A DNA stretch of 7,314 nucleotides. It comes from Candidatus Omnitrophota bacterium. Its GTDB lineage: Bacteria > Omnitrophota > 4484-213. Each line of letters starts with the position of its first letter. Position 1 is the stretch's first letter. Shown here piece after piece: positions 1 through 7,314 of this stretch. The notes under the pieces were generated by a model, which did no database searches, was not told the origin of the DNA, and was given only the letters and a program-made list of their open reading frames with translations. The position numbers were made by a program, and so were the translations under genes. The stretch is from NCBI GenBank assembly GCA_030639955.1, contig DAOWKH010000023.1:1-7314 (forward strand). The letters run 5' to 3'.

Positions 1-2
1 AT

Positions 3-3120
<3,118 letters not shown>

Positions 3121-3127
3121 CCCTCAT

Positions 3128-3170
3128 CCCAAACCCCTGCCTAGCGGCAGGCAGGCGCATTGGAATTGGG
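3128..3170 (+). repeat. Intergenic palindromic repeat
   Basis: The core CCTGCCTAGCGGCAGGCAGG (3136-3155) contains a CCTGCC / GGCAGG stem around TAGC, and CCCAA (3128-3132) pairs with TTGGG (3166-3170) outside it. It lies directly after the lipoprotein stop. No T-run follows, so it is not a classical terminator, though a hairpin here could protect the 3' end of the upstream message. The core resembles the palindrome in the ligA linker (shared CCTAGC), suggesting a common short-repeat family. Confidence 0.6.
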
Positions 3171-3194
3171 TTAAGAGAGGAAAACGGAAATAAT

Positions 3195-3296
3195 ATGTTA
3201 GTTTTTATTGATGAATCAGGAGACCCAGGTTTTAAGATTGAACAAGATTCAAGCAGGTATTTTGTAGTTGCTTTTAGTCCTTTATGGCCAAAATAA
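3195..3296 (+). pseudogene. DUF3800 gene relic (5' end only)
   Basis: A 33-codon frame begins MLVFIDESGDPGFKIE and continues to SRYFVVAF, which matches how DUF3800 proteins start; the FIDESGD motif supplies a conserved acidic residue of that family. Complete members are usually more than 200 aa. After about residue 27 (near position 3275) the resemblance stops and the frame ends at TAA 3294-3296, exactly where an inverted-repeat-rich segment begins. It is therefore best read as a gene broken by insertion or deletion. DUF3800 proteins often occur in accessory and phage-related regions; their function is poorly known. Expression of the 33-aa peptide cannot be excluded but is unlikely to be meaningful. 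Confidence 0.7.
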
Positions 3297-3361
3297 AAAA
3301 GCCTGAATTCCTATCCCTTGCGAGAACGCACACCATAAAGGCGACTAATCAGAATTCAGGC
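3295..3361 (-). terminator. Intrinsic terminator of the candidate small RNA
   Basis: A perfect 10-bp stem (3361-3352 with 3310-3301) is followed directly by TTTTTT (3300-3295) on the - strand. The loop is unusually long (41 nt) because the stem encloses the body of the RNA. On the + strand there is no T-run after the stem, so it acts in one direction only. Confidence 0.5.
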
Positions 3362-3367
3362 ACTTCC
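3295..3367 (-). ncRNA. Candidate small RNA of about 73 nt with own promoter and terminator
   Basis: On the - strand a promoter-like sequence is followed by a predicted start at G3367 and a transcript that folds almost end to end. A perfect 10-bp stem GCCTGAATTC (3361-3352) / GAATTCAGGC (3310-3301) is followed at once by six T (3300-3295). The 41-nt interior has a small hairpin TGCG-TTCT-CGCA and an apparently single-stranded GATTAGTCGCCTTTATGG. No start codon with a useful frame is present. It matches no RNA family I know. Part of the loop (3348-3333) is nearly complementary to 3287-3274, just beyond the terminator. It could be an independent sRNA or a structured end of a mobile element that interrupted the DUF3800 gene. 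Confidence 0.5.
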
Positions 3368-3374
3368 AATATTA

Positions 3375-3404
3375 AATATACCACATATTTTGTAAGGTTG
3401 GCAA
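3375..3404 (-). promoter_or_regulatory. Sigma70-like promoter for the candidate small RNA
   Basis: Read on the - strand: -35 TTGCCA (3404-3399), an 18-nt spacer, -10 TATATT (3380-3375), then 7 nt to GG at 3367-3366. The hexamers match the consensus at 4 of 6 and 5 of 6 positions. Its placement right before a hairpin ending in a T-run supports it. Confidence 0.5.
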
Positions 3405-3555
3405 GTGTTATTTTTTACAGCGTTATTTTTATCTCATTCCAAGCCCGCCTACGGAGTTGAATTAGAAAAATGAATAGAGTAGTAGAAGGTGTTTAAGGTG
3501 AGCGAGGTTTCGCCTCATTCGTAGATAAATTACGAAGTTTATTAAGTGAGTTCAA
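3405..3555. other. Non-coding stretch between the small RNA and the ORF6N gene
   Basis: No frame resembling a protein is visible. It contains a half palindrome CCCGCCTACGG (3444-3454), like the short GC-rich repeats elsewhere in the window, and a hairpin near 3500-3522 (GAGCGAGG with CCTCATTC, one mismatch and one wobble). The missing N-terminal codons of the ORF6N gene are not found here in any frame, which suggests they were deleted rather than frameshifted. Confidence 0.5.
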
Positions 3556-4302
3556 TTGTCAAAAGAAGAAAATAAATCTTTAAGGTCACAATTTGTGACC
3601 TTAAGACTTGGTCGTGGACAGCATAGAAAATATTTCCCGTATGTTTTTACTGAGCAAGGGGTTGCTATGCTTTCAAGTGTTCTTAATAGCAGAAGGGCTA
3701 TTCAGGTAAATATCGGCATAATGCGGATATTTGTCAATATAAGAAAATTGGTTTCTACAGATAAAGGAATGCTTAACAGAATGGATCAATTGGAAAATAA
3801 GATTCAATCGCACGACAAGAAAATAAGAACGATATTTGAAGTTATCCATAGACCATTAAATACCAAATTGCTGTCTCCGGGGAAACCGTTTTCAAATAAA
3901 AAAGCGGTTAGAGATGTTATTAGTTCTTGTAAAAAATATATCTATTGGGTAGATAAATATTTTTCCAGAGCGGGGTTAGATTGGTTATTAGAATCGCTTA
4001 ACACCAATAAAGTAAAAAGTATTAAGATTCTAATGACTTCGGAAAAGATGAACGAGAAATTTATATCTTCGTATAAAGATTTAAAGGCAGAACTCAAAAG
4101 CAGTGGTGTAAAGTGTGAATTACGGGTTATAATTGATAATAAATTGAATGCTGATATTCATGATAGATGGATTATTTCAGAAAATCTATGCTATAACATG
4201 CCATCGACTGATACTGTTATAAGAGGGCAATATAGTGAAGTAAAAAGAACGGCAAATTTTCCGCCATTTGGTGAATGGTGGAAGAAAAGCAAGGATATTT
4301 AA
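3556..4302 (+). CDS. ORF6N-domain protein with phospholipase-D-like C-terminus, 5'-truncated
   Basis: 248 aa from TTG 3556. Residues 1-63 match the second half of an ORF6N domain (SLRSQFVTL, RKYFPYVFTEQGVAMLSSVL, RAIQVNIGIMRIF), a DNA-binding module of phage and accessory regulators. The usual first part (IRGQKVMLD, AELYGV, RFPEDFMFQL) is absent and an in-frame TGA lies at 3547-3549, so the start is an artefact or a secondary site; Leu1 corresponds to the L of FQLTKEE. Residues 70-100 look coiled-coil. Residues about 115-245 (YIYWVDKYFS, IKILMTS, IHDRWIIS, GQYSEVKRTANFPPFGEWW) resemble a phospholipase-D-like fold in which HDR (202-204) replaces the usual HxK, so catalysis is doubtful. TAA falls 3 nt before the next gene. 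It is probably a decaying accessory gene; the C-terminal domain assignment is moderate. Confidence 0.7.
   Translation: MSKEENKSLRSQFVTLRLGRGQHRKYFPYVFTEQGVAMLSSVLNSRRAIQVNIGIMRIFVNIRKLVSTDKGMLNRMDQLENKIQSHDKKIRTIFEVIHRPLNTKLLSPGKPFSNKKAVRDVISSCKKYIYWVDKYFSRAGLDWLLESLNTNKVKSIKILMTSEKMNEKFISSYKDLKAELKSSGVKCELRVIIDNKLNADIHDRWIISENLCYNMPSTDTVIRGQYSEVKRTANFPPFGEWWKKSKDI
3580..3604 (+). repeat. Perfect 25-bp palindrome in the ORF6N coding region
   Basis: TTAAGGTCACAA (3580-3591) and TTGTGACCTTAA (3593-3604) are exact inverted complements around one central T. It encodes LRSQFVTL, a conserved stretch of the ORF6N family. It could be a dimeric operator used for autoregulation, a hairpin in the message, or a chance result of codon choice. 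Confidence 0.6.
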
Positions 4303-4305
4303 AAA

Positions 4306-4908
4306 ATGATTTTAGAAAACATTGTTGTAGGTATAACCGAGGCGAATTGCTATCTCTTTGGCGATGCACAGACCAAAGAGGTAGCTATTATTGATCCTGG
4401 CGCAGAGGCAGACAAAATAAAAGAGTGTATCAGGCAGGGTAATTACATTGCTCGTTTGATTATCAATACCCACGGGCATATTGATCACATCGGAGCAAAC
4501 AATGGATTTAATCTGCCCATTTTTATTCATAAAGACGATGCTTCTTTTCTAACCGATTCCTCAAAGAATCTATCTCTATGGATGGGGAGTTCCTATAAGT
4601 CGCCGCCAGCAAGTAGATTATTAGAGGACGGAGATGAGATAAAGATTGGTAACCTAATTTTGAAGGTCATTCATACTCCGGGGCATACCCCGGGAGGAAT
4701 TTGCCTAAAATACAAAGATATTCTGTTTAGCGGTGATACACTGTTTTGCGGGGGGATAGGCAGAACAGATATCCCCGGCGGTTCAGAAGAGACATTGTTA
4801 AAATCAATAAAAGAAAAATTATTTTCTTTGGATGAAAAGATAACCATCTATCCGGGGCATGGGCAATCCTCTACATTAAGCAAGGAAAAGTTGCAAGTTT
4901 CAGACTAA
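4306..4908 (+). CDS. Metallo-beta-lactamase-fold hydrolase, glyoxalase II-like
   Basis: 200 aa, the usual size for the short glyoxalase II-like (YcbL-type) branch. The metal ligands are all visible: THGHIDH (His56, His58, Asp60, His61), PGHTPG (His127), SGDTLF (Asp144) and PGHG (His185), with GRTD at 152-155. This is a cytoplasmic dinuclear metal hydrolase; family members cleave thioesters such as S-lactoylglutathione, but the substrate here is not determined and no glutathione genes are nearby. The C-terminal glyoxalase II substrate domain is absent. After PGHG the end (QSSTLSKEKLQVSD) is less like the common GEEKxxNP tail. ATG 4306 lies 3 nt after the previous stop with only AAGG (4291-4294) as a weak ribosome site. 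It ends 4 nt before xer, so the two are probably co-transcribed. Confidence 0.92.
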   Translation: MILENIVVGITEANCYLFGDAQTKEVAIIDPGAEADKIKECIRQGNYIARLIINTHGHIDHIGANNGFNLPIFIHKDDASFLTDSSKNLSLWMGSSYKSPPASRLLEDGDEIKIGNLILKVIHTPGHTPGGICLKYKDILFSGDTLFCGGIGRTDIPGGSEETLLKSIKEKLFSLDEKITIYPGHGQSSTLSKEKLQVSD

Positions 4909-4912
4909 AACT

Positions 4913-5803
4913 ATGCAGAACCTAATTACTGAATTCTTGAATTACATTTCCTTGGAAAGGGGATTATCCAAGAATACCTTTCTTGCCTATAAAATGGATT
5001 TAGAGAAATATTCTTCTTTTTTGAAAAAGAAAGGTAAGACATTTTCAGATGTAGAGCCGGATGATATAACTAATTTTCTCTGGCAGGAAAAAGAAAAGAA
5101 AAAGGCGGCGACCTCTTTAGCCCGCAATTTAGCGGCAATAAAATCCTTGCACCGTTTTTTAGTGAGTTATGGCTTTTTGAAAGAGGATATTACTAACTTA
5201 ATCGGTTCGCCAAAATTAGGCAGAAAACTGCCGCGGGTTTTAGATATCGCAGAAGTAGATGCGCTTTTAGTTCAACCAACCAAACAGAGAAGTTGGCAAG
5301 GGGCTCGCGACAGGGCAATCTTAGAGCTGATGTATGCTACAGGTGTGCGGGTGAGCGAACTTTCGGATTTAACCATGGCAAGGATAGATTTGAAAGAGAA
5401 AATAATAAGGTGCGTAGGAAAGGGAAACAAAGAAAGAATTGTCCCCTTTGGCAGGAAAGCGGCAGAGGCAATAAGAAGATATCTAAAGATAGTGCGACCC
5501 AAGCTGAACAAAAAAAACAATGACTATCTGTTTTTAACTGTGCACGGAAATAAGATGTCCCGCCAGAGAATCTGGCAGATGCTCAAAAAATATATTCGGA
5601 CGGCGGGCATCGAAAAAAAGATTAGTCCGCATACCCTGCGTCATTCTTTTGCCACCCATCTTCTTCAGCGCCATGCAAGCTTAAGAGTGGTGCAAGATAT
5701 GCTCGGACACAGCAATGTAGTAACCACTGAGATTTATAGCCATCTTTCTCCGCATCGCCTAAAGGGGGTGCATCAGGATTATCATCCCTTGGGAAAGGAG
5801 TAA
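4913..5803 (+). CDS. xerC: Xer-type tyrosine recombinase (XerC/XerD)
   Basis: 296 aa, the same length class as E. coli XerC and XerD (298 each). The N-terminal SAM-like core-binding domain spans about 1-90 (ERGLSKNTFLAYKMDL), the catalytic domain about 105-290. Catalytic residues are all present: Arg146 in TGVRVSEL, Lys170 in GKGNKER, His240 and Arg243 in HTLRHSFATHLL, His266 in LGHSN, and Tyr275 nucleophile in EIYSHLSP. Known role: site-specific recombination at dif to resolve chromosome dimers, with FtsK. The complete active site and the housekeeping context argue for Xer over a phage or integron integrase. XerC and XerD cannot be separated by eye, so the symbol is provisional. A dif site is not seen in the window. 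Followed by a weak terminator and the long inverted repeat. Confidence 0.92.
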   Translation: MQNLITEFLNYISLERGLSKNTFLAYKMDLEKYSSFLKKKGKTFSDVEPDDITNFLWQEKEKKKAATSLARNLAAIKSLHRFLVSYGFLKEDITNLIGSPKLGRKLPRVLDIAEVDALLVQPTKQRSWQGARDRAILELMYATGVRVSELSDLTMARIDLKEKIIRCVGKGNKERIVPFGRKAAEAIRRYLKIVRPKLNKKNNDYLFLTVHGNKMSRQRIWQMLKKYIRTAGIEKKISPHTLRHSFATHLLQRHASLRVVQDMLGHSNVVTTEIYSHLSPHRLKGVHQDYHPLGKE

Positions 5804-5817
5804 AACAAAAGCCGAAC

Positions 5818-5858
5818 ATCACGCAAGAATTTTGCATTTCTCACTCTCGTGATTTTTT
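5818..5858 (+). terminator. Possible terminator after xer
   Basis: ATCACG (5818-5823) pairs with CGTGAT (5848-5853), and T5853-T5858 form a run of six. The 24-nt loop includes a small inner stem (GCAA / TTGC). The stem is short and its left arm overlaps the outer arm of the long inverted repeat, so this is tentative. Confidence 0.3.
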
Positions 5859-6025
5859 ATTAACGCTAAAATCTGCGTCTCGGCAGGCAAAAATCAAACT
5901 CGCCCGTCTCTGTTCCGAAACGTTTCGGAACATCGACGGTCTCAAACATGATTTTTGTATTTCCTGCCTCGACTTAATTTTAGCTAAAAAAACCAATGTT
6001 CGCTCAAAACGCAAAATTCTTGTGT
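5821..6025. repeat. Long imperfect inverted repeat (~205 bp), MITE-like
   Basis: The arms mirror each other around 5921/5922. Matching blocks from outside in: 5821-5835 with 6011-6025 (14 of 15), 5865-5872 with 5977-5984 (8 of 8), 5877-5887 with 5963-5973 (9 of 11), 5888-5896 with 5949-5957 (9 of 9), 5904-5908 with 5935-5939 (5 of 5), and a perfect 22-bp palindrome at 5911-5932 (half site TGTTCCGAAAC). No protein frame is evident. It fills nearly the whole gap between xer and coaX. It could be a miniature transposable element without transposase or a structured RNA or protein-binding site. I see no convincing target-site duplication. Confidence 0.75.
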
Positions 6026-6035
6026 TAAATTACTA

Positions 6036-6782
6036 ATGTTATTAGCAATTGATATTGGAAACACAAGCATAAATTTAGGGCTGTTTAAACAGGACGAGCT
6101 GATTGATAAATGGAAGGTTTGTTCTTCTGCCTATCGGGATTTATTCAAAGGAAGGGAAAAAAGAGATATAGAGGCGATAATTATCTGTTCGGTAGTTCCC
6201 TCTCTTTGTCAAAAGATAGAAAAGAGCTTGAATGAGGAATTGAATATCAGGCCTTTGGTGGTAGGAAAGAATATTTCTGTAGTTCTCCCCAATCTCTATC
6301 AACAACCAAAACAGGTAGGTCAGGACAGATTGGTTAACTCTTTAGCGGCAGCCGAGATTTATGGCTTTCCGGTAATTGTTATTGATTTTGGCACCGCAAT
6401 TACCTTTGATTTCGTTTCCAAAAATAGAGAGTATTTGGGAGGGATTATTGTGCCGGGGATAAAGCTTTCTGTGGATGCCCTTTCGCAAAAGGCCGCTCTT
6501 TTGCCGACAATTAAATTAGTTTCTTCGCAAACCCCGGAAGATTTATTAGGCAGGAACACAGTTCAAAGTATGTTGGCCGGGGCAGCTTATGGATTTGGGA
6601 GTTTATGCGATGCGATAATTAAAAAAATGCGCGAAAAATATGGGAGAGATATTCTGACTGTGGGCACTGGCGGCGATATTTCTTTTATCAGAAGTTATTG
6701 CTCTCAAATAAATAAGATAGATGAAGAGCTAAGTTTGAAGGGGCTTTGGCTCATATATAGACAAAAAATAGAGAAAAAGTAA
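6036..6782 (+). CDS. coaX: Type III pantothenate kinase
   Basis: Phosphorylates pantothenate with ATP, the first step of coenzyme A synthesis, in the cytoplasm. 248 aa, close to the usual ~255. ASKHA-fold motifs are in order: phosphate-binding DIGNTSINLG (Asp6 to Gly15), GQDRLVN (95-101) with the conserved Asp97-Arg98, VIDFGTAITFD (115-125), GGIIVPG (135-141), and TVGTGGD (208-214). The region around 30-50 is somewhat shorter than in well-studied members. ATG 6036 gives the standard MLLAIDIGNT start. No clear Shine-Dalgarno precedes it, and the outer arm of the inverted repeat ends only 10 nt upstream, so that repeat lies in or next to its leader. CoaX is the common kinase type in bacteria lacking CoaA. 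Confidence 0.95.
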   Translation: MLLAIDIGNTSINLGLFKQDELIDKWKVCSSAYRDLFKGREKRDIEAIIICSVVPSLCQKIEKSLNEELNIRPLVVGKNISVVLPNLYQQPKQVGQDRLVNSLAAAEIYGFPVIVIDFGTAITFDFVSKNREYLGGIIVPGIKLSVDALSQKAALLPTIKLVSSQTPEDLLGRNTVQSMLAGAAYGFGSLCDAIIKKMREKYGRDILTVGTGGDISFIRSYCSQINKIDEELSLKGLWLIYRQKIEKK

Positions 6783-6844
6783 TAAAAAATCCCTTGAATA
6801 AGGAATATTTCCCAAAAATAGGGGTTTATTGCCTTAAATCGGGG

Positions 6845-6873
6845 TTGACTTTAAAGGGGCTATAGAGTAAACT
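6845..6873 (+). promoter_or_regulatory. Sigma70-like promoter of groEL
   Basis: -35 TTGACT (6845-6850, 5 of 6 to consensus), 17-nt spacer, -10 TAAACT (6868-6873, 4 of 6). Transcription would start near 6880, giving a leader of about 140 nt. No CIRCE inverted repeat (TTAGCACTC-N9-GAGTGCTAA) is present around it. Confidence 0.6.
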
Positions 6874-6904
6874 ATGTCTCTTGTTAATTTAGATAAAGCT
6901 ACAA

Positions 6905-6952
6905 CCCCCACCGTTTTGTCCACCTCAGGCGGACAAAACGAAACAGTGGGGG
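6905..6952 (+). promoter_or_regulatory. Strong hairpin in the groEL leader (hairpin 1)
   Basis: CCCCCAC (6905-6911) pairs with GTGGGGG (6946-6952), and CGTTTTGTCC (6912-6921) with GGACAAAACG (6931-6940), with a 5-nt bulge (6941-6945) on the 3' side. The tip CCTCAGG resembles a short palindromic repeat. No T-run follows, so it is not an intrinsic terminator; it may stabilise the message or affect leader folding. Confidence 0.65.
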
Positions 6953-6958
6953 CAATTT

Positions 6959-7015
6959 CACCATACGATTTAGTCTCCTTGCAGTTGCCTAAATCGTGGT
7001 GTCATTGAAGGAGGG
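6959..7015 (+). promoter_or_regulatory. groEL leader hairpin 2 with anti-Shine-Dalgarno loop, and ribosome site
   Basis: CGATTTAG (6966-6973) pairs with CTAAATCG (6989-6996), extended by CACCA (6959-6963) with TGGTG (6997-7001). The 15-nt loop contains CTCCTT (6975-6980), an exact complement of AAGGAG (7008-7013) in the ribosome site AAGGAGGG (7008-7015), which sits 6 nt before the groEL ATG. The loop could therefore mask the site as a pseudoknot, or as an alternative hairpin. This would suit heat- or factor-dependent control of translation. The complementarity is seen; the function is inferred. Confidence 0.55.
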
Positions 7016-7021
7016 AAAATT

Positions 7022-7314
7022 ATGGCAAAGCAGTTATTATTTAGTGAAGAGTGTCGTCAGGCAGTAAAGAAGGGTGTGGACCAGTTAGCAAAGGCAGTGG
7101 TAGTAACTTTGGGGCCAAAAGGACGCAATGTGGCATTGGATAAAAAATTTGGCTCTCCTACTATCACTAAGGATGGAGTGACTGTAGCCAAAGAAATAGA
7201 ATTAGAAGACCCTTATGAGAATATGGGTGCTCAGATGGTCAAAGAAGTTGCCTCCAAAACCAGCGATTTGGCCGGCGATGGGACAACTACTGCCACTCTT
7301 TTAGCCCAGGCAAT
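7022..7314 (+). CDS. groEL: Chaperonin GroEL (Cpn60), N-terminal part
   Basis: ATP-driven cytoplasmic folding chaperone, the 60-kDa subunit of a double-ring complex working with GroES. The window contains the first 97 codons of about 540; the gene runs off the edge. Conserved equatorial-domain motifs are clear: [10 protein letters not shown] (28-37), [17 protein letters not shown] (48-64), [11 protein letters not shown] (67-77), [20 protein letters not shown] (78-97), with the catalytic Asp of GDGTT at residue 86 (Asp87 in E. coli). ATG 7022 is preceded by the strong ribosome site AAGGAGGG. No groES lies directly upstream: coaX does, 239 nt away. groES may be elsewhere, and more than one groEL is possible. 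Regulation appears to rest on its own promoter and a structured leader. Confidence 0.97.
   Translation, partial: MAKQLLFSEECRQAVKKGVDQLAKAVVVTLGPKGRNVALDKKFGSPTITKDGVTVAKEIELEDPYENMGAQMVKEVASKTSDLAGDGTTTATLLAQA

Noticed and set aside
3457..3485. + strand promoter for the ORF6N gene (TTGAAT, 17 nt, TAGTAG)
   Set aside because: The -10 hexamer is poor and the gene itself is truncated, so the match is not convincing.
4312..4530. - strand frame of 72 codons opposite the metallo-hydrolase
   Set aside because: It lies entirely antisense to the metal-binding region of a clear gene and has no family features.
5272..5837. Frames overlapping xer (5272-5520 -, 5293-5523 +, 5622-5837 -)
   Set aside because: All cover the catalytic domain of an intact tyrosine recombinase in other frames; no start signals or conserved motifs.
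5821..6025. CRISPR array or tRNA in the repeat-rich gap
   Set aside because: Repeats are inverted rather than direct and evenly spaced, and no cloverleaf with tRNA consensus positions can be drawn.
6359..6559. - strand frame of 66 codons opposite coaX
   Set aside because: Antisense to conserved CoaX motifs, with no supporting signal.
6789..6805. Small hairpin after coaX as a terminator
   Set aside because: ATCCCTT pairs with AAGGAAT with one mismatch, but no T-run follows on the + strand; the T-rich side is on the - strand, where no gene ends.
6783..7021. CIRCE operator upstream of groEL
   Set aside because: I looked for TTAGCACTC-N9-GAGTGCTAA and close variants; the inverted repeats present have different sequences and spacing.

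Overview
The window looks like a chromosomal segment of an uncultured, moderately AT-rich Gram-negative bacterium. Outer-membrane biology is indicated by a heptosyltransferase-type GT9 glycosyltransferase and a small lipoprotein. The Lys/Ile-rich proteins, tightly packed housekeeping genes and scattered short GC-rich palindromes remind me of candidate phyla such as Omnitrophota. That placement is an impression from style; I could not run a phylogenetic test. All intact genes are on the + strand.

Region 1 (1-3120) is a compact cluster: the C-terminal half of a GT9 glycosyltransferase, the NAD+-dependent DNA ligase ligA, and a short lipoprotein whose ATG overlaps the ligA stop. ligA carries two repeat-like insertions that keep its frame open: a perfect GC-rich hairpin in the nucleotidyltransferase domain and a palindrome flanked by direct repeats in the linker before the BRCT domain.

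Region 2 (3121-4302) is a patchwork of remnants. It holds a palindromic repeat, the first ~27 codons of a DUF3800 gene that breaks off abruptly, and, just past the break on the - strand, a self-contained unit that looks like a ~73-nt small RNA with promoter and intrinsic terminator. An ORF6N-domain protein follows, lacking its N-terminal part but keeping a C-terminal phospholipase-D-like domain. This reads as an old insertion and deletion site.

Region 3 (4306-6782) returns to housekeeping functions: a glyoxalase-II-like metallo-beta-lactamase hydrolase, a complete Xer tyrosine recombinase (chromosome dimer resolution), and a type III pantothenate kinase (CoaX, coenzyme A synthesis). The gap between xer and coaX is almost filled by a ~205-bp imperfect inverted repeat with a perfect 22-bp palindrome at its centre.

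Region 4 (6783-7314) is the start of a groEL gene with its own sigma70-like promoter and a ~140-nt leader. There is no groES directly upstream and no CIRCE operator. The leader holds two strong hairpins, and the loop of the second contains a six-base exact complement of the groEL Shine-Dalgarno sequence, suggesting control at translation initiation. The best candidates for undescribed biology are the ~73-nt RNA unit, the groEL leader and the long inverted repeat.
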